Origin: Atriophallophorus winterbourni
Lineage: Eukaryota > Platyhelminthes > Trematoda > Plagiorchiida > Microphallidae
Assembly (NCBI GenBank): GCA_013407085.1
Contig: JACCGJ010010185.1
Coordinates: 37,413 to 101,412 of the forward strand
Direction: 5' to 3'
DNA: 64,000 nucleotides
A program made the translations under genes and the position numbers. Each line of letters begins with the position of its first letter. Positions within the stretch are counted from its first letter, which is position 1. This document shows, one piece after another, positions 32,907-44,540 of this stretch. The notes beneath the pieces were generated by a model. The model ran no database searches. It saw only the letters and a program-made list of their open reading frames with translations, and was not told the origin of the DNA.

Positions 32907-33263
32907 TTGAAGAACTGTAATGTTTTCCGAGAGGTTTTGCACGTATCTCCCGTTTATTGTTTGATAGATTATGCTTGCGTGACACTCCAGCAACATAATC
33001 CTGAGACATTTATCTTAGTGGGATTCCATCGAGAGACACATCTCTGGAGTTATGATCAATGTCGGAATTTGTTAATTTATGATCAAGTCAAACGCAAACA
33101 TTCATCAATATATTCTAGTTTAATTGAGTGTTCGGAGATCTTCCACACAGTCTATGAAAATAATGCAAAAATACTAACAGAATACATGCAATCAGTAAGG
33201 TTGTTAAAGAAAACGTTGATGCCCAATTTAACTCAATATTACAGTACACGTTATCATGATTAG
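32907..33263 (+). CDS. Unidentified open reading frame, possible exon
   Basis: 118 codons open without a normal ATG at its start. A candidate acceptor (GACACTCCAG) lies near 32,990 and a candidate donor (CA|GTAAGG) near 33,200, giving an exon of about 210 bp. It reads QHNPETFILVGFHRETHLWS and later a helical, hydrophilic part with SSLIECSEIFHTVYENNAKI. It does not resemble the retroelement proteins here. Function unknown; chance is possible. Confidence 0.35.
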   Translation: MKNCNVFREVLHVSPVYCLIDYACVTLQQHNPETFILVGFHRETHLWSYDQCRNLLIYDQVKRKHSSIYSSLIECSEIFHTVYENNAKILTEYMQSVRLLKKTLMPNLTQYYSTRYHD

Positions 33264-33269
33264 TTCACA

Positions 33270-34940
33270 CATCAAAAGTGTAAAACAGCTGCTTTATTCC
33301 TCAGATTTCATGTATAAGTAATTTTTGAAGGTTATTTTCGTTCGTCATATGATGAGTAACAAACTTTGGCAATTGAAAATTGCTCATTTTCAAGTAAAAT
33401 TTGGCAAAATGTGTTTCGCACGAACCCTAGTAATTTCGGTGACTTCGTTGCCGTTATACATATCTACTTTGCAAGAATGCGAGCTCTGAGGTTAACATTC
33501 AGTGATATCGCCACAATCTCGAAGCATTTCGGTCTCATAATTAGCATCTCACAAATTTAGAAGTTGGGAAAACGTGTCTCCGATTTCGATTAGATATTCG
33601 GATCTACGATTATTGAAATTTTGAAATCTGAACCTATTGGTCTAATTTTGGTGGAAAATATTCTGAAATGATCACAATGTACCACGACAACAACTCCGTA
33701 CTTTAAAAATCGTATCGAGGAATCTCTGTGGTGGAGAATGTTTTCATCAACATCGGTCTCACAACGTGGGATTTATCGTATTCCGTAGCGAAAATTGCAA
33801 CAGATACCGGTCAAATGATGCCCTCTGGCAAGTCGCGCCGAGTGTAACTTTCGACAGATTGAAAATTGCGGCAAGTATTCCAGCAACAATGTGGATTAGT
33901 CATCACCTATAAAGGTTTTTCTATGTCAGTACTCTGATTTATTCAAACGTAATACGCGGGTGAACACTTATGCTTTAGATGACTCAAAAAATGTACATTT
34001 TTTAAATGGAAATAATAATCACAATTTGTTGTCAAAAATTACGTCCAGCGAATAAAAATGCTCCTCACTTTGGGCATCTAGTAATGTTTCAAAATCGTCA
34101 ATTGTTTCAGATTGTACCACGTTATTAGGTGAAATATTCCACAATTGCAAACAGAAAATGCGCATTTTGACAGTTTTAGCCCGTTTTACTTTCGGTAGAG
34201 AGTACGCTGATGACGAAGCTGATGTGTTTTGAGAAATATGTGATTGATGTCTATATTGATGGATCGTTTATCTAAGCAGTGTCGAAGTGAGAGTGTTGTG
34301 ATTTCCGTTGTCGTCTGTATTGAGTTAATAGCAATGTCACACTCTAAGGTGCATTTTCAACGGATAAAAAAATGTCCAAGGACAGGCTTTATCGACTTCC
34401 GCTGATTAGTTTCCAATAGCTGAATGTGTGTTTACAAAGGAACATCAAACGCGGTGCGCGGATGTAGGTTGAAATCAAATTGCTAATAGCATTGTCGTAT
34501 TCGGTGATGGATTGCATAGAAGTTCAAAGTATATAATATTTGTTCTGCAGCCTCGTGTTTGGCGACAAAAAAAACGGCATTACGTGCTATTCATTGGTGT
34601 CCTGGTGTGTGATGAAAATGCATTCAAATAATCATTTTTGTTATTTATCATGGGTTTTAACCCTATCTAAATGAATATGGTCTCATGAGATTAATGATGC
34701 TGGTCGTACCAACCTTATCCAAGATCCAAGATTCAAGAATTTATGGAATAAAAAGCTTGTAACTGTTGAACACCACAGCATATTCTTATAAGGACAATAA
34801 ATATGAGACATGAATTAAGACATCAGGAAGTTCGACGGTTTTGTATTTGAAAAAATGTCATGTATTTTCGTGTTATGATTAAAAAAATATTCGTTTAGAC
34901 GAAGATTATGTTATATGAACGGGTTGTAGGGTGGAATTAC
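33270..34940. other. No feature recognised
   Basis: AT-rich DNA. A weak E-Y-A-D-D-E-like reading near 34,200 could be an RT relic but nothing around it supports that. Confidence 0.4.
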
Positions 34941-34955
34941 TACGTATAAATATAT

Positions 34956-35153
34956 TCAATTTATTCCTGAAAATCCTTTAACTAGAAGATTGCACAACAT
35001 CTGACGTATGAAGTTCCATAGGAAACAACCGCTCACCGAATATAAGAACCGACGGCAGTGACAAACAAGCGCATTTAGTTTGCCATTGTTACAATGTTTT
35101 AAGCACTTGCGGGTTCTGATCCTACCATTCATATCGGATGAGTGCAAACACAT
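34956..35153 (-). pseudogene. Possible CR1-like C-terminal fragment
   Basis: Minus-strand reading CHCRRFLYSVSGCFLWNFI resembles the conserved end of CR1 reverse transcriptases (N-C-R-R-F-x-x-A-V-x-x-x-F-L-W-N-S-L-P). Part of the same DNA belongs to repeat R2, whose other copies do not show this reading, so it may be coincidence. Confidence 0.3.
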
Positions 35154-35490
35154 GAAACCGATCCTGTGTTGGGCGTGTCAATGAGATGCATGTAACGGAA
35201 CTTTTATAAATATTCAAAATCTCTTCGTAATAATGAGTAGTCAGCAGTTTATATTTGAAAATGAATCATGAGACTTCGTGTGTTCGAGTTATGTCCACAT
35301 GCAAAGTTGAGTGTTGACTATGTTCAAATGCGATATAAAAGATTAATAATGTTAAATTAATTTGCGAACAGAGAACTGACTGGTTACGTTGAAAAGAACT
35401 CGCTAGGTCAATATGGCTCTTTCTTCAATCGAATTCAACGATAATGTCTAAGTTTTCAAATTAAAATGATATAAAACATGTGTGAAGCGT
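35090..35490 (+). repeat. Dispersed repeat R2, copy b
   Basis: Aligns with 16,310-16,625 and 53,690-54,130. Its first part (GATGAGTGCAAACACATG-AACCGAT) matches 43,980-44,020 in reverse complement. Confidence 0.6.
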
Positions 35491-35499
35491 ATATGAAAA

Positions 35500-35840
35500 T
35501 ATTGGTGAGATGCTAATTGACGAGGGTACAACTTCTGTTCGATAACTTGTAAGAAAGTCACAACTGAATAGATAAGCAGAATATTGAATCAAACCTTCAT
35601 ACGACTTATAAAACAATCCATTCCATACTGATATATGCTTGTATAGAAACTCCTAATAAAGTCTTACTAGCAGTATTAAATGAATCAAACGCAAGGAGCG
35701 TTCTGTTGATGAAAATTTACCATCATCCGCAATACCAAAATTCATGATTTCGACGAATTGATGTTGAGCAAGCAGTGACTTGTGTGGGACAACAGTAATA
35801 ATCGCGATATTCGTATACAATTTTCAGTAGTTTTTCCACG
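35500..35840. other. No feature recognised
   Basis: AT-rich DNA preceding the RTE-like fragment. Confidence 0.4.
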
Positions 35841-35842
35841 GG

Positions 35843-36860
35843 TGGCGTTGAGCTCCTTTCAGGTGAGCGGGTTATGGACCAGGACTATTGTGATGATATT
35901 GCCTCATTGGACGAAGACCTAACATTTATCCAATTAGCTTTGGATATGATGGCAATGGAGGCATCTAAGTATCGGCTGTTCTTCTCGCCAAGGAAGAAAA
36001 AAGTGCTCCTCAAAGCAACTGCCAAATTTTGCTTCAAATGATCTGATTCTCGATCATGTTCAGCAGTTTAAATACCCAGAGAGTCTGGTGGTTGCTGGTG
36101 GTCGTATAGAGAAGAAAACCACGACCAGAATTGCTAAGGCCAGACTGGCATTCGCTAAACTTGAGTGTCTTTGGGAAAGACGTGATTTAAGCTTGGGAAT
36201 TACAGGACGGATATATTCTACATCAGTAAGGACAGTATTACTATACGGGGGTGAATGCTGGACAGTGTTAGGAGGCTTGAATTTTTCGACCAACGTTGTC
36301 TGCGAAGGATTGCTCACGTACGGTGGCAACACCACGTTTGCAATTATGAGGTCGGTCGCCGCGACTTAGGAAGCAACGGCACTAGTGTTCAGACATCCAT
36401 TAACCGACGTCGGCTCCGCTGGTTGGGGCACGTCCTGCGCATAAAACCCGAACGGTTACCACGCCGTACGCTTTATGCTTCAGCTGGTACAGAATGGAAA
36501 ATTGTGGCTGGCGGTCAGCCACTAACATGGAAGAGTGGCTTGATAACGCACACTTCTGGTTTAGCTAGGGTTAGGCGAGCGCGCTTGCCTGGACAAGGTG
36601 CGAGAAAAGCGGAGAGAGTATGGCTCAACACATTAGAAACGATGGCGATGAACCGACATCAACGGAGAGAATGCATCATCTCAATTACTCCCTGACATTT
36701 TCTGTGGTTCAAAAACTTTATTTAGAAAACATTTAAACAAATTCAAAAAAATGATGTATGAAAATGGACAGAATATTAACCACTGTTCCCCTCTCACTGA
36801 TTTGTACCCTCTTATAGATTTGTACATCTTATAGTTGAACGGCACTATATCTGTATCAGA
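35843..36860 (+). pseudogene. RTE-like reverse transcriptase C-terminal part with 3' UTR
   Basis: ELLSGERVMDQDYCDDIASL near 35,850-35,910 is the catalytic box (YADD in the family, YCDD here). FIQLALDMMAMEASKYRLFF and VAGGRIEKKTTTRIAKARLA (36,088) follow, then FDQRCLRRIAHVRWQHHV and LRWLGHVLRIKPERLPRRTL (36,255-36,480), the usual end of RTE-type proteins. Coding stops at 36,695; 36,696-36,860 is 3' UTR. At least three frame changes. 5'-truncated and inactive. Confidence 0.8.
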
Positions 36861-36861
36861 T

Positions 36862-37365
36862 TGTGCAAATATCAGCAAAATTAATATTATACTAAAAATC
36901 AAGTAATAAATCATGCATTGTGAATCAAAAATAACAACTCCCGTACAGAGACAACAAAATGGAGCGTAATGTTGCAAAAAGAAAGTCAATTTATTTTGCA
37001 AGGAGCAACACACATATTCCGATCAGCCTATGTTCACAATCTGATTCGGAAAAACAAATTTCGGAGTTACATCTTTCTGCTTTATTATCAAACTTGCCAA
37101 GCATTCCAGACACGTCTGTTTTCGTAAACGTTTACTCTTGTTAGCAAAAAGGTTGTGTGCATTCTCTTACGTTGAGGTTTGTGCAGCTTGCTCATCGATT
37201 TTAACGTACGAGTCCAAATGCATTTCATAGCACCTCAAGATCAAGCACACTGAGGGTGTTTAAATGTGTACGTTTTGAAAGTCGAAAAGCATTTGAAGCA
37301 CACTGAAAGTTTTTTAATTAGTAATTTTCCAACAGCGTTTTATAGAATCTGACAATAAAACGACA
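36862..37365 (+). repeat. Dispersed repeat R3, 5' part
   Basis: Aligns with 40,128-40,635 along its length. Shared blocks are AATCAGCAAAATTAATATTATAC, GCCAAGCATTCCAGACACGTC and TTTGTGCAG-TTG-TCATCGATT. It sits exactly between two copies of the RTE 3' end, so the second RTE tail at 37,366 probably inserted at its far edge, or the RTE ends recombined here. Confidence 0.65.
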
Positions 37366-37598
37366 TCAATGGAAAGAGTGCATCATCTCTATTATTCCCT
37401 GACATTTTATGTTGTTCAAAAACTTTATTTAAAAAACTTTCAAAAAATTCAAAAATTTGATGTTTGTAAATGGACAAAATATTACCCACTGTTCCCCTCT
37501 CACTATACATTTTCACACTGTTTCCACCCGATTTGTACCCCCCTTCTCGCTTTGTACATCTCATCGTTGAACGGCACTATATCTGTATCACATTGTGC

Positions 37599-37652
<54 letters not shown>

Positions 37653-37660
37653 CTTGAGTA
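37366..37660 (+). mobile_element. RTE-like 3' end fragment with (AT)n tail
   Basis: Begins inside the last codons of the RTE protein (CGACATCAATGGAAAGAGTG) and repeats 36,655-36,860 through TGTATCACATTGTGC. It then runs into an AT dinucleotide tract at 37,603-37,650. A short 5'-truncated insertion. Confidence 0.75.
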
Positions 37661-37951
37661 GAATGCTCGTCTATTTGTATCACCATTTGACGTTCGAAAG
37701 AATATATGAAACTCTTAACGGTTGTACATAGCCTTCTTGCGCAGGATCCATGCGTATCCTATCTGCATCATTTTAATTTTAATATATGTATCGTTTGAAT
37801 GGAGTTTCATCTAGACTTTCTAAAAGATCGCCGATGGTTGATCCGTTTAAAATTCAATAAAACCAGATGCGAATGACAGTGAATGACCGATATTATTTCC
37901 AACCAGGACTAAGAACGAAATGAAAAACGCATCTCCAGATGAAGCGAATAT

Positions 37952-37957
37952 TTTATT
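37952..37957 (-). terminator. Poly(A) signal AATAAA
   Basis: AATAAA on the minus strand, 31 bp beyond the stop codon of the five-exon secreted-protein gene. Confidence 0.6.
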
Positions 37958-37987
37958 GGTTATATCAAAAGTAAAACAATACGCCAT

Positions 37988-38704
37988 TTAATTCATCCAC
38001 CAATTTCGTTCGCTGTTGTGCATTGTACATATAGTGCGCAGGGTTTTCAGATCAAGTGGGTTCATTGGAGCTGAAAATTGAGCAAGGTGTGAAACTTAAT
38101 CAAACTCATACCTCGCGTGGTCGATAGCCAGGTACGCAGCTCTGAGCAGAAATCTTTTACCTGTATGAAGTATTTTTGGTTAGTCTATCAAAGGATAACT
38201 TACATTTTCATTCTGCATGTCCCAGATGTCTGTAGATGGTCCGTTGGCTGTAAACACGAAATCGAAATTCACTGAGATCTAGTTAATATTCGTAAACTTA
38301 AATACTCGAGGTTGAACTTAATTGACTTGAATAAAACACTTTTAAGTGAAACTTTTGCGAAGAACCAAAATTTATTTTCAAAATATTCATATATGTCTGC
38401 ACTTTTATCACATTGCACACACTTTTATCACACCCATTAGCGGGATCTTGTTTGGATTCATCAGGCATGGACAGTATGATCAGGATCCTCAAATCTTAAA
38501 TCGGTAGAGAAATGTTTAAAAGGTTTGGAATTGTATATATTTGCGTTAATAAATGTGAATGAATGACGATATATGCATACCCGAGTTATCGACCTGGTTT
38601 AAGTATGTTGATTACCGACTGTTGAACAACTCACAATTTGCTGGTCTTCCCCAGGCAAAAGACAAGGCGATAAGGCTCAGAACTACGAATCGATACGACA
38701 ACAT
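37988..38704 (-). CDS. Small secreted protein gene, five short exons
   Basis: Not a known family to me. Proposed exons (minus): 38,704-38,635, 38,494-38,423, 38,247-38,204, 38,160-38,112 and 38,070-37,988 (TAA), giving about 105 aa. Exon 1 encodes a signal peptide, MLSYRFVVLSLIALSFAWG, then RPAN. Exon 3 reads TNGPSTDIWDMQNEN across the junction, exon 4 VKDFCSELRTWLSTTR, and exon 5 PMNPLDLKTLRTICTMHN and a terminal WWMN. Junction phases agree throughout. Donors are GTGAGT, GTGTGT, GTAAGT and GTATGA; acceptors end AAG or CAG. Introns 3 and 4 are only 43 and 41 nt, common in flukes. A poly(A) signal follows. Three cysteines. Exon 2 is least certain: a later acceptor (CCAAACAAG, near 38,445) is also in phase. 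Short exons in a secreted protein recall fluke micro-exon genes. No frame damage, unlike its surroundings. Confidence 0.6.
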
Positions 38705-38709
38705 GGTAT

Positions 38710-39340
38710 AAATATCTCACGATTTGTCTGCAAATTATACATTTCCATTCACTGAATTTCGGAAAACCTATTGGTCAGAAATGGGAGAGCCAATAACATT
38801 TCGGTAATAAGAATGTTTCGATCTGACAAGTCAAACGTGTATAGCCCGAAATTGAATTTTGATTTTTCTTCTATGCTGTGTTTGCCGTATGAAATCGCAC
38901 ATGATCGACTTTTGTTGAAACATCGAATTCGACTTTTCTTAACAAAAATACGAATTGCAAGCTCCAGTTAATCTATCATTGAATCGAAAAACATATGCAA
39001 TAAAATTGATAGTTGATTGAATAGACTATTTTACAAAAACATATTTAGTGTAGAAGTTTTCACAATTTGGTCCATCATAGAAAATGCTCACATAATATTT
39101 CACATCAGCAGAAAACGTTTAAGGCTATTTTATTTTGTGTGCCGAGGTAGAAATGCTTTCCACATGTTCGTCAAGTTTCGTTGAATCATTGCCACAATTG
39201 TTGCATTCACGAATGCAGATGTGAGTCAGATAAAATACGCGTAAAGTCAATGATAATTTACGTAAATGCTAAATTGTGGCATATTCAGTTCAATAGATGT
39301 ACAACACGGTACTGCTGATGTCATGCCTGAGAAACGTTTT
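38710..39340. other. No gene recognised; upstream region of the secreted-protein gene
   Basis: A candidate acceptor (TTTGCAG) about 23 bp before the ATG at 38,704 could receive a leader or an upstream 5' UTR exon. Otherwise AT-rich DNA without a clear promoter. Confidence 0.3.
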
Positions 39341-39359
39341 GTATATTATTTACAATATT

Positions 39360-39800
39360 AGGCTCTCTTGCCTGTACAACAATGAGTTTCTTCGCATTTC
39401 CTTTAACGTTTCTCACAACTCGCAGCAAATCTGTTTTGCGTGCAAGTTTTCATCACATCCAGGAGCACAAGCTCCTTGGTTGTTATGATAGAGAGCAAAT
39501 GTTCGATTTACAACGGAATCAAAAGCGGACGTAGCAGAGTTTCTTGTTGAACTTTGATGGAGGTTTTAGTTTTATTGTATGGCAATCCATTTAAGCTAAC
39601 TCTTGCGTTCCAATGTCGCACAAACACTAGAGGCGTACATTCTGAATACATCAGATTTCGGAGAATCAAATAGTAATTGACTGTCTCAACAACTTCCGAT
39701 ATGTTCGTAAATGCAGTTACCTCTTTCCAGTTCTTTCGTCCAGTCGTTTAGTTTACGGGAACGATTCGGTAGACTGCATGCTTTTATCGGATTATCACCA
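39360..39800 (-). pseudogene. CR1-like reverse transcriptase fragment
   Basis: Minus-strand readings in order: LNDWTKELERGNCIY (near 39,745), WNARVSLNGLPYNKT (near 39,615) and LVLLDVMKTCTQNRFAASCE (near 39,470-39,410). They line up with ALEDWTNELD, RNTRVKVNRV and the FADD/S-A-E-D-C segments of the element at 54.2-55.8 kb. Heavily decayed. Confidence 0.55.
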
Positions 39801-40127
39801 ACACCTTCCGTGAAAAAGTGATACCACCATTTAGATTTAGGTATATAATGAGCCACATATTTAAATCCTGCTCATATTGCGATTTTAATGAGAAGCAGAA
39901 TGATTGACCACATAAAGTTGTCGATTAGTTGTCTGCTTTGAAGCTAAATGCGAGAAATTATTCGTCAAACAGTGGACCATAAAAACGATGAAGAGTTAAT
40001 ACAGGGTTTGCATAATGCCATCAGTTAGCGTATCATGAAAATTACACAAAGGCAGTAACTTCCATCGCATACTATCAAATAGCAGTGTGAGTTATTTACT
40101 GCTAAAGCTTCATCAATTTGTAAAATC

Positions 40128-41290
40128 AGCAAAATTAATATTATACTAAAAATCAACTAATGATTCATGCCTTGCGATTAGATCACCGAATCAAACATAT
40201 TAACTCTCGTACAAAGACAACAAAATAAAGCGAAATTTTGCAAAAACAAATTCAATTTTTTGCACGGAACAACCCACATATGTTTACGTTTACATATGTT
40301 TACCCACCCTATGTTTACGTTCAGATTTCGGAAAAACAAATTTTGTAGTTACAACATTCTCCTTTATTATCAGACTTGCCAAGCATTCCAGACACGTCTG
40401 TTTTCGTAAACTTTAACTCTTATTTAAAAAAAGCTTGCGTGCTTTCTCTTGCATTGATGTTTGTGCAGTTTGTTCATCGATTTTAACACACGGGTCGAAA
40501 TGCGTTTCAAAGCACCTCAGGATCGAGCAAATTGAATGTGTTTTAATGTGTACATTTTGAAATTTGAGAAGCATTCGAAGCGCATTGAATGTATTCTAAT
40601 AAGTAATTTTTCTACAGCGTTTTGGAGAATCTGTTAAAAACTAACGTTACTGTGAACACGAAAAGATGGTTGATGAACCTTCATTTTTCACCAGAGAAAA
40701 TTTAGCGTGGTTTCCTATGATATGTCTGATACATTACTTCAATAATCACCACAATGTATCGCTCCGTACTTTGAATCAAACAATATTATCTACACGTCAG
40801 TCTGTTTGATTTGGCCAAGGATCTAAGCAACCTCATCTTAGACACTGTTATAGAATAGATGATTCATTGATATCGCCCCATATCACGAGCGATTAATCGC
40901 ATTCAATTATATATTCTTACTTTTGAAGTGCCCGATTCATTATCCACCAGTTGTGAACATCCATGTGTAGGAATTGGTCGCAATACACTTTACGATACCA
41001 CTACGTGACTGGACGTGTAACTGGGAATGATGCGTTTTGTATAGTTGGTTGTTCTCCTTTGGGGAATTAGAGGTTTATGTTTACAAGCAATTGATGAGCT
41101 CGTTGCAACGAATTACTGAATTAAAATCAAGACAGCACGTTTCTCGTTCATTTTAATGACGCTGATAGAACGCTGATACCCAAATATATTTCACACCTGA
41201 TTATACGGCGTAACGCCGGGTTAATTTCCGAAAATCTTCCCGAAACATTCACCATTTAAAATATTTTGTTACAACTCATGATATTTCCTG
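40128..41290 (+). repeat. Dispersed repeat R3, most complete copy
   Basis: The first part matches 36,862-37,365 and the second part matches 28,030-28,700, so this 1.16-kb stretch joins the two halves of R3. No ORF longer than about 60 codons fits. It could be a non-autonomous element or an untranslated part of a larger one. Confidence 0.65.
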
Positions 41291-41379
41291 TCAAAACTGA
41301 TAGAATTCACCGAGGAGATTATGCGACCTAATATACTATACAACACCACAGGATGATGGTATAAATGGATATGTGAAAA

Positions 41380-42750
41380 TTATATTAGTATAAAAGGAAT
41401 AGATAATATCTAATGTAAGGCTCACGAATGGTAATCATCTGCATTTGTAACTCCAATTTCGCAATAAACACCGCCAGGCAAGGAGAGTCCACCACACGTT
41501 GGGGTAGGGAATTCCAAAGAAATTTAGCAGGCATGGCGGATAAATGGCAGCAAAAATTAACACGAAAAAATTAAGACGTGACGGGATGAGCTATATCACT
41601 TCGAGCCAGCTTTTTAGTGAATATCTTTAGGTAGACACAATTCTATAAGTCAGAATATTAGCGAATCGTATGCTCCAGCGCGTAAAGTCACAGTCCCATA
41701 CGGTGCAATCATTCAGTGTACGAAACATTGGCGAATAACCATAACTAACTTTGTTGCTCTGTGATAGATTGTATCGAAGAGAAAAATATCTTTTAGCAGG
41801 CGAAGAGCCCAGACCTCTGCTACATACTCCATCGTTGGGCAAAGTTAGACGTTCATTATTCTTGGTAACGTTACCAGCGAGAATCTCCCAAATATTCTTT
41901 GAAAGATACCCAACAATTTGATGGTCTGTCGAAATATATTCCAGAAATGCACCTTGTTCCTCCGATTCCCACGCATTAATAATTCAAGACCTTTTTTCTA
42001 ACGAGGTTCATGCTAGATTCTCAGTTCCCAATCGATATGTCCAAAGAACATTTTTGCCAATCTATAGCATCTTACTTTACTTACTTACTTACTTATGTTG
42101 GACGTCATATCATTAATTACCTCAAAAATTGGACACGTTGTCCACATAGCTTTGCAGTTTCTCACAATCATCAGCAGAACTTGTTTGCGTCAAAATTATC
42201 ATATTGTCCTCGAACAGGACCAATTTGGATTATATAAGGGGGGTTAAATCGTTTATGTATATTGGATTTGAGAGCAGGCCTCGCGCGGATAATTTTGGGA
42301 CTCCGCTGTTGGTTTTGTACATTTTGAATAGCACTTTATTTACTTTAACTAGGGCGTGGAAATCTGACAGTTAGTTGCAAAACCATTAGAGGAGTGGTTC
42401 ATATTTTTCTAGATGTATCAGTATTTAAAGGAGCAAATTGTGTCAAAAGCCTTAGAAACATCTGAGTAACATACGTTAATGCAAGTACTTCTAACCAACT
42501 GCAGTCCAGTCGTCTAACGCTGTGAGAAGTAAAATAAAATAGTTATATAGGGTTGCATTTAATTTTTGACGACAGCATCAATTGGTGCGCTATTTTTTCC
42601 TATCGAATAAATGCAGTCACATAGTTGCGTAACATACGGAAATTTTGTCAAAAAGTAGAAGTATTGTTGGCTTTATGCTGTATCCACGCTGCCCGGTTGA
42701 GCTGGCCCTAGTCGGAAAGATGACTTGGAGTCTGAATATGGGCAGCCTGA
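41380..42750 (-). pseudogene. CR1-like reverse transcriptase, 3' half
   Basis: Minus strand from 42,540 downward: LLTALDDWTAV, then NVCYSDVSKAFDTICSF (family [11 protein letters not shown]), LVLFEDNMIILTQTSSADDC for the FADD region (near 42,220), a yrLGTENL-like piece at 42,035, then the region around 41,840-41,627, and finally AKFLWNSLPQRVVDSPCLAVF (41,540-41,460). It contains a short CTTA repeat at 42,070-42,094. Related to 39.4 and 54.2 kb. Inactive. Confidence 0.7.
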
Positions 42751-42759
42751 CGTACAGCC

Positions 42760-43430
42760 GCATTGCTAAGTCATCGTTTAGCGTGCTTTCACGTTTCTAG
42801 GTAATCTGCGATGGATTTTAAAAACCTGCTCGCCTAGAACGTTGCCCACTTTCACGTAAGCCTACTTAATTCTGAGCATGGAGCCTGCATCACAAGATTG
42901 TAGTCCGAGGTTAAAAATTGATATATTATTGCTTGATGAAATATAATCGTGCAACGAAATTCTTAAGTGGTTTCAGAAAACTAACTAACATGGAATGATA
43001 GCAAAAATAAGCATCCCAACTACCCTTTAAAGGAACACTCGAAGTGATGTGATACTGACATACAAAATATTAAATACCCTTCAGAAAATTTATTCGAATG
43101 CCGTGAGTCACAACATAAAACAGATACTTATTGACACAACAAAACCCCCACTAGCATATCAGCTGTCCACGATACTTTCATTGTGAACGTGTCTGTTTTC
43201 ATTGGAATGCCCTCTCCGAAACTCTTGCCATCGCTTCCAGTGTCAAAAAGTTGATACGAAATGTAGACACTTATTTGTTGCCTAACGATTTAACAGCTAC
43301 CGCGTATCGCCTCGTGGAATGTATTCAACTGAACTATACTTGAAATTACATGTTTATTTTATATCTTTCCTTAAAACATTATTAAATGTGATATGGTAAT
43401 TGTGAAGCTATGTGCTTTTTCTGACCATAA
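42760..43430. other. No feature recognised
   Basis: Possibly further decayed CR1-like DNA upstream of the fragment ending at 42,750, but no motif could be read. Confidence 0.3.
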
Positions 43431-43439
43431 ATGTTTGAA

Positions 43440-43820
43440 TCTTTTTCTTTAGAATGCAGCAGTGTTCTATCTTATAAAAAAACCGAACAAACTATGGTCC
43501 TGAATTAGTGTCCTTTTCGGGTTCGTCCGGTGAGGGTAGTGTGCAGTACTGTTCAGTGGCGTCTGTCCAGGCAGATGATCCGTCAAGCGTGCGATGATGA
43601 AGATCGTGAGCACAAAAATAGCGTACTCCACTATTTAGAGTAAAATCAGAATTGATTTCGGCCATACGTTTCGGTAGTTGATCGCAAGATGTTGAATATA
43701 TAACCAGTCGTCGGGGAAGAAGAAGATCCTTCCGATGACGTTAATCCAATTGAAAACATAATGAGTATCAACAGGTTTGCACGTGTAGTTCCAATATGAT
43801 AAACTACTTCCACACAGGGT
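43440..43820 (-). repeat. CR1-like 5' leader fragment
   Basis: Aligns with 22,540-22,830 (TCCGGT-AGGGT, CACTGTTCAGTGG, CGGTAGTTGATCGCA-GATGT, CTTTCCGATGACGTTAATCC). As in that element it lies on the minus strand, upstream of where ORF1 would begin, but ORF1 is missing. Confidence 0.65.
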
Positions 43821-43869
43821 CATCCTTCTTCTCTGGTTGCCTCAAATTTAATATTGTAGGTGGATATAA

Positions 43870-44060
43870 CTAGTTACAACGCCGTCTCTTGATTCATTTT
43901 CAAATACTGGCTGCTCATTACTACGAATGAATTTAAAATATTCCTAAAGTTCAGCTACATGCAACTGATCGACAAGCCCACCACACAATCGGTTCCATGT
44001 GTTTGCACTCATCAGAGAGGGACAAACGTATCAGATCCCGCATTTGCTTAAAACAGTGTT
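43870..44060 (-). repeat. Dispersed repeat R2, inverted partial copy
   Basis: Reverse complement of the first part of 35,090-35,260, including TCCATGTGTTTGCACTCATC. Confidence 0.55.
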
Positions 44061-44189
44061 AGAATGGTAAACAAGTTGCGCTGGTATGCCACTGCTGGAT
44101 AGGTTGTTGCGATTAACGTGATCAATCACATGAGCCCATACTGATGTTGATTGTGGTATAACCCATAATAATTATCAAAAGGCTCGTTT

Positions 44190-44540
44190 GCATGCATTTC
44201 CATCACATACCGGCACAAAACTGATTACCAAGTAATACAGATTTTCATGAAGATGTTGAAGAAGAAGAGGATGCGATTGATGTTGATGGTGTTTATGATG
44301 ATACCTATAGTATGGTATTGTATGAAAGCACAAGCGTGATTAAGGCCAGGTGCCGCACAGAAACTGCACGTGGGCTAAGAAACTGTCAACTTGTCCATGC
44401 CTAGTGAGAGAAGAAAACAAAAATGGTAGTAAAACTACAGTGTGCTCCAGCATTTGGCTCACTACATTTTCCCAATCAATTTAGGACAATGTAAGAGGCA
44501 CAGCACATAAATCATGCACTATTGCACATCCATGCACACT
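44190..44540 (+). repeat. Uninterrupted relative of the LTR element's host repeat
   Basis: GATTAAGGCCAGGTGCCGCACAG through CTAAGAAACTGTCAACT to CTCACTACATT aligns across the point where the 30.3-kb copy is split, with only short differences. It serves as an approximate empty site. Confidence 0.55.

Noticed and set aside
34200..34260. E-Y-A-D-D-E-like reading suggesting a reverse transcriptase
   Set aside because: No flanking RT motif could be read on either side.
36681..37013. 110-codon hydrophobic minus-strand open frame
   Set aside because: It is the antisense of the RTE 3' UTR and of repeat R3; hydrophobicity comes from AT-rich sequence.
38298..38492. 64-codon open frame taken as a gene by itself
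   Set aside because: Its first part is better explained as exon 2 of the secreted-protein gene; the rest lies in the following intron.
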